Positions 16,567-25,225 of a stretch of DNA of 60,047 bases are shown here, one piece after another (the first letter of the stretch is position 1; the number at the start of each line of letters is the position of its first letter). This DNA comes from an uncultured Erysipelotrichaceae bacterium (GTDB lineage: Bacteria > Bacillota_I > Bacilli_A > RF39 > UBA660), in assembly GCA_902778125.1 (NCBI GenBank), contig CACYWH010000012.1, positions 1-60,047 on the forward strand, in the 5' to 3' direction. The notes beneath the pieces were generated by a model, which did not search any database, was not told the origin of the DNA, and saw only the letters and a program-made list of their open reading frames with translations. The translations under genes and the position numbers were made by a program.

Positions 16567-17505
16567 TTAATTATGCACTAAATCTACTCCTGTATAATAA
16601 TGTTTTAATATTTCATCATATTTAGAGCCGCTTAAAGCCATTGCATTCGCACCATATTGACTCATCCCAACACCATGTCCATATCCTTTGGTAACTATAG
16701 TTACAACTCTATCATCATATTCTATTGTAAAATCAGTAGATCTTAATTTTAATAATGTTCTAATCTTTGTACCACTAAAATTTTTATTGTTAATAATTAC
16801 ATTTTCAACTCTGCCACTATCATATCTGGATATTTTAATATTATTTATTTTGTTATCATTAATACCAAGTTTTGATAAAAATTCTTTTATACTTATTTCC
16901 TTACTTGCTTGTTTATATGAATATTTACTATCCCATGATGAATCTACACCTACTAAATAATCTAATTTTTGAGGAAAAACATGTTCCGAATTTTCTGTCT
17001 TTCCATTTGAGATGGAAAAATAAAAAGATATTATAACTTTATCATTATAAGTTAAATATTCTCCTGCAGTGGAATATACTGCATTAGTTATAATATCGTG
17101 ATATTTATCATAACTTTTTCCCCATTTGTTTTTCATTTCTTCTTCATTTATATAACATTGATCTTTTGTAGTAGATGTTAAATCATATTCTTTTTTTCCA
17201 TTCATTTTATAAAGAGCATATGTTCTTGCAGCAACTGACATTGCTTTTAATGCCTCGTTTTCAAATGATGCCGGCATTTCACATGAAACAACTCCAACTA
17301 TATAGTCTTCTAGTTCTAAATCTATTATTTTATCTTCTTTAAGTACATGTACAATTTTTTCTTCTTTTTTATCGTCTGGTGGTATATAATTGATATCTTC
17401 ACTCTCTTTGTATGTTTTTGATATAATGACAGATTCATTTTTTTGTTGATAGCTTGTTAGCAATATTATAAATGTAAATAAAAATACTATGATTTTTCTT
17501 TTCAT
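16567..17505 (-). CDS. spoIID: SpoIID, stage II sporulation lytic transglycosylase
   Basis: A 312-residue SpoIID, which cuts glycan strands during engulfment of the forespore. It starts with a signal/anchor (about 5-20). The core includes LEDYIVGVVSCEMPASFENEALKAMSVAARTYAL in two parts, whose Glu in EMPASF is the proposed catalytic acid, then STTKDQCY, SNGKTENSEHVF and the C-terminal YGHGVGMSQYGANAMA. Length and motif order match true SpoIID rather than the shorter amidase enhancers. The spoIIQ gene follows at 37 bases. The pair argues that the organism, or a recent ancestor, sporulates. Confidence 0.92.
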   Translation of the reverse strand: MKRKIIVFLFTFIILLTSYQQKNESVIISKTYKESEDINYIPPDDKKEEKIVHVLKEDKIIDLELEDYIVGVVSCEMPASFENEALKAMSVAARTYALYKMNGKKEYDLTSTTKDQCYINEEEMKNKWGKSYDKYHDIITNAVYSTAGEYLTYNDKVIISFYFSISNGKTENSEHVFPQKLDYLVGVDSSWDSKYSYKQASKEISIKEFLSKLGINDNKINNIKISRYDSGRVENVIINNKNFSGTKIRTLLKLRSTDFTIEYDDRVVTIVTKGYGHGVGMSQYGANAMALSGSKYDEILKHYYTGVDLVHN

Positions 17506-17532
17506 AGTATATTTTATTAACTTAAAATGTTT

Positions 17533-17961
17533 TTATTCTAACTTCATTATTTTATTTACACGTCTTTTATGTCTTTCATCAGTAGAGTATTCGGTATTTA
17601 AAAATGCATAAACTATATTTTCAGCTTCTTGTGTGTCTTCGGCAAGTGCTATTACATTAGCCATATTATGTTCACTTGCAAGTGATGCTTCTTTTACATT
17701 ACAGACTCTTGCGCATCTTATACCATTTATTTTATTTGCAGCTATTGACATACCAATTCCAGTACCACAAATAAGTATTCCTTTTTCGATTTCATGATTG
17801 TTAATTCCATTGCATAACTTTACAGCATAATCAACATAATCAACACTTTCGCTTTGATTAGTTCCATAATCTACACATGAATACCCATTATCGTGTAAAT
17901 ATTTTTTTAATTTTTCTTTTAACTCTAATCCTCTATGATCATTTGCTATACCTATTTTCAT
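17533..17961 (-). CDS. rpiB: ribose-5-phosphate isomerase B
   Basis: A 142-residue RpiB/LacA/LacB-family sugar isomerase that interconverts ribose 5-phosphate and ribulose 5-phosphate in the pentose phosphate pathway. Seen: MKIGIANDHRGLELKEKL with the conserved Asp-His, the active-site cysteine in GILICGTGIGMSIAANK, and RCARVCN, HNMANVIALAED. These are RpiB features; LacA/LacB would differ in the loop around the cysteine. It follows the RDD gene by two bases and is probably in the same operon. Confidence 0.94.
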   Translation of the reverse strand: MKIGIANDHRGLELKEKLKKYLHDNGYSCVDYGTNQSESVDYVDYAVKLCNGINNHEIEKGILICGTGIGMSIAANKINGIRCARVCNVKEASLASEHNMANVIALAEDTQEAENIVYAFLNTEYSTDERHKRRVNKIMKLE

Positions 17962-17963
17962 AA

Positions 17964-18557
17964 TTAACCCTCACGAACAACTTTTGTTTTTGCTAAAAGG
18001 TTATGTAAACCTTTTTCATCTTTCCTAAACAATATCATAATAATACCAATAAATACTATTGCCATATCTAAGAATTGTAAATAAGTTATCAAACTTAAAT
18101 ATGTACTTTTACTTGCTGCAAAAAATAATGTACTTGTTATTATTGTCATAAACACGCTATATCCTACACCAACATGAATTATCATTTGTAATAATGAAGG
18201 AGCTTCTCCATTGTCATTGGTTACTTTTACTTTCATTAGCTTTTTACCAATTGTTTGTCCCTTATTTAGAAACTGGAATCCTATAAAATAAACAATTGTT
18301 AAAACTAAATTAGCAACTGTACTATTAATACTAGCCTTTGCTAAATCATATTCAAATTCACTCATTACTTCAGCAGACATAGTTTCTCCTGCTTGTGCAG
18401 TTTCTCTTAAAGTTTCAAAATATCTTTCATAAGTATCATAATATTTATCTGTATCTATACTTATAAGTGGTATTTTTGAAAATATTGCAAGTATAAATGA
18501 TACTATTAACATATCAATTATATAAGCAAGAATTCTTCTAAATATAGTTTTTTGCAT
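17964..18557 (-). CDS. RDD-family membrane protein
   Basis: A 197-residue integral membrane protein with four hydrophobic segments. The RDD hallmarks are present: the first helix begins FRRILAYIIDMLIVSFILAIF (Arg and two Asp), and the second half has the LNKGQTIGKKLMKVKVT phrase typical of the family. RDD proteins are of unknown or ion-transport function; some act as Na+/H+ antiporters. The gene shares one base with the upstream gene's end (18557) and lies two bases before rpiB. Confidence 0.88.
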   Translation of the reverse strand: MQKTIFRRILAYIIDMLIVSFILAIFSKIPLISIDTDKYYDTYERYFETLRETAQAGETMSAEVMSEFEYDLAKASINSTVANLVLTIVYFIGFQFLNKGQTIGKKLMKVKVTNDNGEAPSLLQMIIHVGVGYSVFMTIITSTLFFAASKSTYLSLITYLQFLDMAIVFIGIIMILFRKDEKGLHNLLAKTKVVREG

Positions 18558-20008
18558 TATTTACCTCCCTGTTTTGGTTTTTTATAAAATATTGACATTA
18601 AACTTGATTTTTTCTTTAACAATCCAGTATTTTTAAAATTGTGATTTATATTCCAAAAAATTGTATTAGATAAGTCATAAACAGAACTTTCTACAAAAGA
18701 ATATTCAGTTTTTGAAATTGATTTATCTGCTATAACAACTGGAACTCTTGTAGAAAAATTAACTTTTTTAACCTCATGTCTACTATTATACATCTCTTTT
18801 TCAAAGCCATACAATGATGAAATAAATAATCCACAATTGTTGTTAGAAGCATATTCATATACTTTACCAATAACTTGATCTATTTTAGATAGTCTATTTT
18901 TTATATCATCAATTATTTTACATGTATTTATTTCATAATTAACAATTATTAATTCTTGAGGTGAAGAGGCTATAGTATTAACAAGAGTATCTGGATCATA
19001 TATAAAATCATTATCTGTAGGCATATATTTTAAGTCAACATCATTAGTATTTCTAAGACCCGTCATATAATAATTTATATATCCAAAATTATCTTTTTTA
19101 TCCATTATTAAGCATTTGGCATTAATACTCTTAAGGGAATTCAATGCATATGTTGATGATACCCCATAATTATATATAAATGGTATTTTAGCATTTTGAC
19201 ATCCAACTTGAAATAATGAATAAAATTTAATTGTTGATAAATTAATTGGTTTATATTTTTGTTCAATTAGTTCTTTTGTATAAGGAGTAACATCTAAAGT
19301 ATCATAATTGAAAAAGAAAATACTATCATTATCACTTAATGCAAAATCACTGTTTAATGAGAACGTTCTAGCATCAATAGGTAATGTTTTTCCACTATAT
19401 AAAACATCGATCTTTTTATTAGTGTCCTTCCATCTTTCTCCAGATTCTGTAACTAACATTTTAACAATATCTTTCATTGGTAAAAGATTTTTAGTATTAT
19501 TCTCGCCACTAACAAAACCAATCTTAACATTATCACCAAATTCATAATTAATAGAATTAATACATTTTTCTATTACTCTATAATCACTTAATCTTTTTTG
19601 AGTCAAAATCAAATGAATAAATATTTTAGATTTTGTTTTACTAATAGCTTCTTTTAAGAAAGTTGTTAAATGATATATAGTAGTTTCACTATCAAAGTAG
19701 CAAATAACGTGTAATTTAGCATTTGTTTGATTTAAATCATTATATAAATAATTTAGCATTTGATTTTTTTTATAACCTTCATTTGATATATCATTATTAA
19801 CTATACTATATGTTAATGATTCACCTATACCAATACTAAATTTTCTATATCCATCTTTATAATCCAATTCATTACTTGAAACTGTACCAAATATACCTGT
19901 ACTTGTTAACATATCCATATTTGGCATTAATTCTTTAGAATAAATATCTACAGAATCAACTTGCTCTACACCGAAACCATTTATTAATAATAGAATATTT
20001 TTCTTCAT
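18557..20008 (-). CDS. alkaline-phosphatase-superfamily / phosphoglycerate-mutase-like protein, diverged
   Basis: A 483-residue soluble protein. The opening MKKNILLLINGFGVEQVDSV and the early phrase 'ELMPNMDMLTSTGIFGTVSS' copy the start of cofactor-independent phosphoglycerate mutase (DGYGxx..NAPTPxxDxL). The middle, 'TTIYHLTTFLKEA ... IFIHLILTQ', resembles its H-x-L-x(2)-FLDGRD segment. But the metal-binding Asp (here NGFG) and nucleophile Ser (GNSEVGH) are not seen. A real glycolytic mutase is therefore unlikely. It may be a sugar-phosphate or lipid-head-group hydrolase relative, or a non-catalytic fold member. Translationally coupled to the RDD gene. Confidence 0.55.
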   Translation of the reverse strand: MKKNILLLINGFGVEQVDSVDIYSKELMPNMDMLTSTGIFGTVSSNELDYKDGYRKFSIGIGESLTYSIVNNDISNEGYKKNQMLNYLYNDLNQTNAKLHVICYFDSETTIYHLTTFLKEAISKTKSKIFIHLILTQKRLSDYRVIEKCINSINYEFGDNVKIGFVSGENNTKNLLPMKDIVKMLVTESGERWKDTNKKIDVLYSGKTLPIDARTFSLNSDFALSDNDSIFFFNYDTLDVTPYTKELIEQKYKPINLSTIKFYSLFQVGCQNAKIPFIYNYGVSSTYALNSLKSINAKCLIMDKKDNFGYINYYMTGLRNTNDVDLKYMPTDNDFIYDPDTLVNTIASSPQELIIVNYEINTCKIIDDIKNRLSKIDQVIGKVYEYASNNNCGLFISSLYGFEKEMYNSRHEVKKVNFSTRVPVVIADKSISKTEYSFVESSVYDLSNTIFWNINHNFKNTGLLKKKSSLMSIFYKKPKQGGK

Positions 20009-20034
20009 AGAACCTCCATTTTAATTATAACATT

Positions 20035-22671
20035 TTATTTTAAACTTTTGAATTTTTTATACATTTCCATTACAAATAATACTGGAATTGAAACCATTAT
20101 AAGTAAGAATAAATGGTAATATGGAACACTATTTATTTGTAAGAATCTTGATAGGAATGGTACTTCCATAACTATCATTTGTAGTAATATAGATCCAATA
20201 ATAATCCATAAAATAAATTTATTTTCTTTGAAATTCATTTTAAATATACTCTTTGTTTCACTCTTACAATTTAATACATGCATATTTTGCATAAATACCA
20301 TTAAAGCAAGAACATATCCTCTAGCTTCTACAGCGTTCATACCAATTTCCTTTACTAAAATATACCAGATACTAAATACTATTAATCCAATAAATAATCC
20401 AGATATTAATATTTGCTTTATTAATTCTTTTTCAAATAAACTTTCAGTTGTTTTTCTTGGTTTTTCTTTCATTATCGTATCAGTCTCTCTTTCAAAAGAA
20501 AGCCCGATGTCTTGTAATCCATCAGTTACAAGATTTAACCATAATAATTGAATAGCAACAAGTGGTATGGGTAAATTGAAAGCAATTGATAAAACAAAAA
20601 ATAATACTTCAGCAAAACCACAAGATAATAACATTATACTTATTTTTCTAATATTAGAATAAGCATTTCTTCCTTCTTCTATACCTGCGACAATGGAAGA
20701 AAAATTATCATCTACTACTATCATCTTAGCAGTTTCTTTTGCAACATCTGTTCCGCTACCCATAGCAATTCCAATATTAGCTGCTTTAATTGCCGGTGCA
20801 TCATTAACTCCATCACCGGTTACCGCCACAAATTCTCCTTGTCTTTTTAATGATTCAACAATCTTTAATTTTTGTAAAGGAGTTACTCTAGCAAAGACTT
20901 TTTTATCTTGAATAAATGAATCGAATTTATCTTCATCATCTATATAGAAATCTAAATCACTTCCGGTTACTACCTCATCCGAACTACTGGCGATTTCTAA
21001 TTCTCGAGCTATAGTATAAGCTGTTAATGCATGGTCGCCTGTTATCATTAAAACTTTAATTCCTGCTTCACTACATTCTTTTATAGAATTAATTGCTTCC
21101 TTTCTAACAGGATCTATAAAGCCAACAAGTCCAATGAAAGTTAAATCTTTTATGTCTCTTTCATCATATTTTTCTTCTGGATGAATACTACCATCACATA
21201 AAGCAATTACTCTATAACCTGCAGATGCTAATGAATCATTTTGCTTTAATATCTTTTCTTTATCTATTTTAATTTTTCTACCATTTTTATATTCAAATGA
21301 ACAAAAGTCAATTATTACTTCTACTGACCCTTTAGCAGTACAATATATTTTGTCTTCTTTCGTATAAAAAATAGCACTATATTTCTTTTCTGATTCATAT
21401 GGTATTTCATGTATCTTATTAACAGTCAAATTATTAACATCTAATTTTCTAGCAAGAGCTAAAAATGCTATGTCGATAGAATCTCCAAATTTTTTCCATT
21501 CTTTTTTTTCTTTTTCAAGCATTGCTCCATTATTTATTTTACCAAGACTAGCAATATATTTTGCATTTTCAATATTAGAATTATCTATCTCAATAACTTT
21601 ACCATCATCATTATAACCATTACCTTCAACTTCAAATGTTTCACCATTAGCAAGAACAATCATTTTAGCTGTTTGCTCATTAACAGTTAATGTACCAGTT
21701 TTATCACTTGCTATAACAGTACAACTTCCTAAACTTTCAACAGAATTTAATTTTTTAACAATTACATTCCTTTTAGCCATTTTGTTAGATGCAATAGTTA
21801 AAGCCATGGTAAGTGCTAAAGGTAACCCTTCTGGCATAGCTGATACTGAAAGAGCAACTACAGATAAGAATATATCCATTGGAGAATAACCCTTACTTAT
21901 TAAAACTATTCCGATTATAATAGATATTACTATTATGATAACTGTAATTTGCTTAGAAAATTTTTCCATTCTAATTGTTAATGGAGATTTAGTTTCTGCA
22001 GTGTCTGTTACCTTTTGTGCTATTTGTCCAATTTCAGTATTAATACCAGTAGAGGTTACTACTGCAATAGCCTTACCTGTTAAAACAGATGTACCTGCAT
22101 ACAACATATTCTTCTTAGTAGTATCAGTTAGTTTAATTTTATCACTACTTTTAACTACTCCAATACTCTCACCCGTTAAAATACTTTCATCAATAGTTAA
22201 GTTATTTGAATTAATAATTCTCATATCAGCTGGTATTTTGTTACCTGGTTCAATTGTTACTATATCTCCAGGTACTATCAAAGATGAATCTATTTCACAT
22301 GGTTTATTATCTCTTATTACACTAACATTCATTCTTATAAGATTTTTAAGTGCTTCAGAATTCTTCTTTGCTCTATATTCTTGTATAGTTGATACTATTG
22401 CATCTACTAAAATTATGAATAATATAGCACAAGCATCTAAAGTTTCTTTTGCTATAAAAGAAAGAATAGATGCCACTAACAAAACATAAATAATTGGATC
22501 TTTAAAGGATTCAAAAAATATTTGAATTACATCTTTCTGTTTTTCTTTAGGCAGTTCATTCAAACCATATTTTTTTAATCTATTATTTGCTTCGTTTTCA
22601 TTTAAACCATTTAATGATGATTTTAAATCTTTTAAAGCTATTTTACTATCAAAATATGCATAATCCTTCAT
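20035..22671 (-). CDS. P-type Ca2+-transporting ATPase (SERCA/PMCA type)
   Basis: An 878-residue P2A-type cation ATPase. The N-terminal cation-ATPase domain is followed by ILTGES (actuator TGES), the transmembrane PEGLP motif whose Glu is a Ca2+ ligand in SERCA, the phosphorylation motif SDKTGTLT near residue 320, MITGDHALTA, and the hinge TGDGVNDAPAIK. The C-terminal part has the NLVTDGLQD helix and six hydrophobic segments in all the expected places. Ca2+ export is most likely; Mn2+ or other divalent ions are possible. It has its own promoter and is followed by the 483-residue gene. Confidence 0.93.
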   Translation of the reverse strand: MKDYAYFDSKIALKDLKSSLNGLNENEANNRLKKYGLNELPKEKQKDVIQIFFESFKDPIIYVLLVASILSFIAKETLDACAILFIILVDAIVSTIQEYRAKKNSEALKNLIRMNVSVIRDNKPCEIDSSLIVPGDIVTIEPGNKIPADMRIINSNNLTIDESILTGESIGVVKSSDKIKLTDTTKKNMLYAGTSVLTGKAIAVVTSTGINTEIGQIAQKVTDTAETKSPLTIRMEKFSKQITVIIIVISIIIGIVLISKGYSPMDIFLSVVALSVSAMPEGLPLALTMALTIASNKMAKRNVIVKKLNSVESLGSCTVIASDKTGTLTVNEQTAKMIVLANGETFEVEGNGYNDDGKVIEIDNSNIENAKYIASLGKINNGAMLEKEKKEWKKFGDSIDIAFLALARKLDVNNLTVNKIHEIPYESEKKYSAIFYTKEDKIYCTAKGSVEVIIDFCSFEYKNGRKIKIDKEKILKQNDSLASAGYRVIALCDGSIHPEEKYDERDIKDLTFIGLVGFIDPVRKEAINSIKECSEAGIKVLMITGDHALTAYTIARELEIASSSDEVVTGSDLDFYIDDEDKFDSFIQDKKVFARVTPLQKLKIVESLKRQGEFVAVTGDGVNDAPAIKAANIGIAMGSGTDVAKETAKMIVVDDNFSSIVAGIEEGRNAYSNIRKISIMLLSCGFAEVLFFVLSIAFNLPIPLVAIQLLWLNLVTDGLQDIGLSFERETDTIMKEKPRKTTESLFEKELIKQILISGLFIGLIVFSIWYILVKEIGMNAVEARGYVLALMVFMQNMHVLNCKSETKSIFKMNFKENKFILWIIIGSILLQMIVMEVPFLSRFLQINSVPYYHLFLLIMVSIPVLFVMEMYKKFKSLK

Positions 22672-22694
22672 ATCCTATCATCCTTATTATAATA

Positions 22695-22723
22695 ATTATA
22701 AGATATTATACCTATTTTTTCAA
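22695..22723 (-). promoter_or_regulatory. sigma-A promoter of the P-type ATPase gene
   Basis: On the minus strand: -35 TTGAAA (22718-22723), spacer 17, -10 TATAAT (22695-22700), about 24 bases before the ATG. Confidence 0.7.
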
Positions 22724-22752
22724 CAAAAATGGAACAAGTTAACTGCTTGTTC
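22724..22752 (-). terminator. rho-independent terminator after htrA
   Basis: On the minus strand GGAACAAG-CAGTTAA-CTTGTTCC is followed by ATTTTTG. The stem includes the end of the htrA frame. Confidence 0.8.
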
Positions 22753-23815
22753 CAAGTGTTATATCAAACGTTTGATTTTCTTTTCCTCTAATAACGGTTA
22801 CTTTAATATTATCATTAGGTTTATATTTAAATAAATAATATCTTAATTCTGCTACATTTTTAACAGAATAATTTCCTATTTTAACTATAACATCACCTTT
22901 TTGAAGTTTAGCATTATAAGCAGGCCCTCCAGTTTCAACTTCATATATTATTACTCCTGAATTAATACTATCATCTAATGCAATTCCTCTTCTTAATAAA
23001 TAATATTTTGATGTTATATCACCCATACTAATACCTAAATATGCTCTTTTAATTTTTTCTCCTTTGACTATTGTACTAGCATATTCGATAGCATCTTCTA
23101 TTGGAATAGCAAATCCTATACCTTCTATTTGAGATTGAACTAACTTCATTGAATTAACGCCAATTACATCACCATTAACATTACAAAGTGGTCCACCACT
23201 ATTACCTGGATTTATTGCGGCGTCTGTTTGCATAACGTTCATAATCCAATCACTAGTATTTGAATTTACAGAAACTTCTACCATTCTATCTTTACCGCTA
23301 AGTATTCCTCTAGTTACAGTTCCTTTATAATCAGCGCTTATAGGTGAACCAATCGTAAATACAGTATCACCAACCTTGGTATCAGCGCTTTTACCAAGTT
23401 TAGCAACTTTAGTAGCATATTTAGGATCTATTTTAACTACTGCTATGTCAGCATATTCATCACTTCCAAGTACAGTAGCATCTATTGTTTCACCACTCAT
23501 TAATATTACTTTAATCTCGCTAGCATTTTCTACAACATGATGATTAGTCATAATATAGCCTGATGCATCATATATAAATCCAGAACCAATACCTGCTAAA
23601 GTATTACGCTGATAATTTTCAACTACTACAACAGAGTTATAAATATTATTTATTCCAGATGATAATCCCTCTTCTGTTACTGTAACATTTTTTTCTTCTT
23701 TGCTTATTGTTGTTATTACAGAACTAGGATTACGAGAAATAATAAAATACATTAATGCACACCCTGCAAAAACAGATAATATTATTGTCACAATATATAT
23801 TATAGTTTTTTTCAT
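22739..23815 (-). CDS. htrA: HtrA/DegP-type serine protease with PDZ domain
   Basis: A 358-residue membrane-anchored quality-control protease acting outside the membrane. One N-terminal span (about 5-26) precedes a trypsin-like S1C domain with the full triad: His in MTNHHVVENA (about 94), Asp in YADIAVVKID, Ser in INPGNSGGPLCN (about 206). A single PDZ domain (about 265-355) includes YLGISMG and GPAYNAKLQKGDVIVKI. This is the usual Firmicute HtrA plan. Heavy secretion of surface proteins by this organism would create substrates. It is followed by a hairpin terminator. Confidence 0.94.
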   Translation of the reverse strand: MKKTIIYIVTIILSVFAGCALMYFIISRNPSSVITTISKEEKNVTVTEEGLSSGINNIYNSVVVVENYQRNTLAGIGSGFIYDASGYIMTNHHVVENASEIKVILMSGETIDATVLGSDEYADIAVVKIDPKYATKVAKLGKSADTKVGDTVFTIGSPISADYKGTVTRGILSGKDRMVEVSVNSNTSDWIMNVMQTDAAINPGNSGGPLCNVNGDVIGVNSMKLVQSQIEGIGFAIPIEDAIEYASTIVKGEKIKRAYLGISMGDITSKYYLLRRGIALDDSINSGVIIYEVETGGPAYNAKLQKGDVIVKIGNYSVKNVAELRYYLFKYKPNDNIKVTVIRGKENQTFDITLGTSS

Positions 23816-23824
23816 TATGCCTCC

Positions 23825-24754
23825 TTAATCAAGATAAACTATTTGTCTATAATTCTCTGGGAATCCCATTCTATATAAAACCTTTTGAATTTCAATAGAT
23901 TTTAATTTAGACTCTAACCAATCTATTTCATAATTTATTTCATTCATCATCATTTTAAAATCATCAGGTGTTAATAACTGCTTTAATATTATAATTAATG
24001 CGAATATATCTCTTTTTCCATAAATATATTCATCATCAACTTTAGGTATATTTAAAAGCTCATGATATCTACTATCAGCAATAGATTTTTGTGTTTCATG
24101 ATTGTACAAAATATCTTCATGGGCACATAAATTTCTATAATTAGATAATATAGATAAATAATCTTCTAAAACATCATCATCAATATTATAATAACTTGCT
24201 ATTTCCTCTTGATCTTCTTCTTTAATTATTGAGAAAAGTTCACTCATAAGGCCAAAGCTTAATACTTTAACTCCTACCCACATAGGAATATATCCATAAT
24301 TATTTATATAATGACTAGTTGCTTGATGTTGGTATCCATTTATTCTAATTTGTCTTTTTAATTTTCTAATCAAATCATTTATTTGTTTGATTTTATCTTT
24401 ACTTCTATCAAAGTTATTAACATTTAGATAATCTTTTTCTTTATAACCATATTTTTTACTTAAAACATAACTAAAAATAGACTTATAGTTATTTTCTACT
24501 ATTAAAATATTTTTAAATATAATATTTCTAAAAAATCTATCAAATGTAAATAAGGCATACATTTCTTCAAACGTAGACCCAGGCACAAATCTCTTAGAAC
24601 CAGTAACTAAAAAAGGTGAACGATAACCATTTAAAAAGAAATAATTTTCTCTTAAAAGTATCTCACTTGTTTTATCATAATCTCCTATAGTTAGCCCTTT
24701 ACTTTTAAGTATACTGATTTGCTCATCAATAGTTTTAAATACTTTTGCTGCCAC
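23825..24754 (-). CDS. Abi-family (AbiD/AbiF-like) HEPN protein
   Basis: A 309-residue protein of the Abi_2 family, known from lactococcal phage-abortive systems. The start 'KTIDEQISILKSKGLTI...LRENYFFLNGYRSPFLV' and the later 'FRNIIFKNILIVENNYKSIFSYVLS' are family landmarks. Near residue 215 the sequence SNYRNLCAHEDILYN contains R-x4-H, the RNase motif of HEPN nucleases. The domain is complete. It lies ten bases upstream of htrA, but membership in one operon is not proven. Role in phage defence is inferred from the family; a stand-alone housekeeping variant is possible. Confidence 0.82.
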   Translation of the reverse strand: MAAKVFKTIDEQISILKSKGLTIGDYDKTSEILLRENYFFLNGYRSPFLVTGSKRFVPGSTFEEMYALFTFDRFFRNIIFKNILIVENNYKSIFSYVLSKKYGYKEKDYLNVNNFDRSKDKIKQINDLIRKLKRQIRINGYQHQATSHYINNYGYIPMWVGVKVLSFGLMSELFSIIKEEDQEEIASYYNIDDDVLEDYLSILSNYRNLCAHEDILYNHETQKSIADSRYHELLNIPKVDDEYIYGKRDIFALIIILKQLLTPDDFKMMMNEINYEIDWLESKLKSIEIQKVLYRMGFPENYRQIVYLD

Positions 24755-24831
24755 TTTTCACTCTCTTTTCCACCCTATTATAATTATATCATTATTATAT
24801 TTCTTTTAAAATATTTTATTTTATTTTTACA

Positions 24832-25161
24832 TTATTTTCTAGTTTCTATATAATTAACTTTCCATACTTTAACTTTATCAAATAGTCTAAATTCTCTAGT
24901 TACCAATTGATAAAAAACAATATCATCATGAGATAAAGAAGATAAATGATATGTATTAATCACATTAAAGCCAACACTTTTAAATTCTTCTACGTATAAA
25001 TCATTATTATAACAATTAATATCATTAACATCACATGAAGTCTTATCAAGTATAACTATCGGATCAGCTGCTTCCATAAATTGCAATCTTAACCCTTCTT
25101 CACAAATAAAAATAACATATATTGATATCAAACTAATTATAAATTTTTTTAATGTTTTCAT
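24832..25161 (-). CDS. small membrane-anchored protein, paralogue of the 5-kb gene
   Basis: 109 residues of unknown function. It has an N-terminal hydrophobic anchor (about 5-20), then CEEGLRLQFMEAADPIVILDK, a pair of cysteines (DVNDINCYNN) and a short outer domain. It is homologous over its whole length to the 106-residue protein at 5022-5342 inside element 1. The conserved part sits immediately outside the membrane, which suggests a fixed partner there. The ribosome site is weak (TAGGTGAT). Confidence 0.6.
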   Translation of the reverse strand: MKTLKKFIISLISIYVIFICEEGLRLQFMEAADPIVILDKTSCDVNDINCYNNDLYVEEFKSVGFNVINTYHLSSLSHDDIVFYQLVTREFRLFDKVKVWKVNYIETRK

Positions 25162-25195
25162 ATTATCACCTACTATAAAAGTATTATAACATATT

Positions 25196-25222
25196 AAAAT
25201 AACTCATACGAGTTATTTTTAA
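25196..25222 (-). terminator. rho-independent terminator after the S66 peptidase
   Basis: On the minus strand AATAACTCGTATGAGTTATT with a short loop is followed by T-rich sequence. Confidence 0.7.
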
Positions 25223-25225
25223 TAA

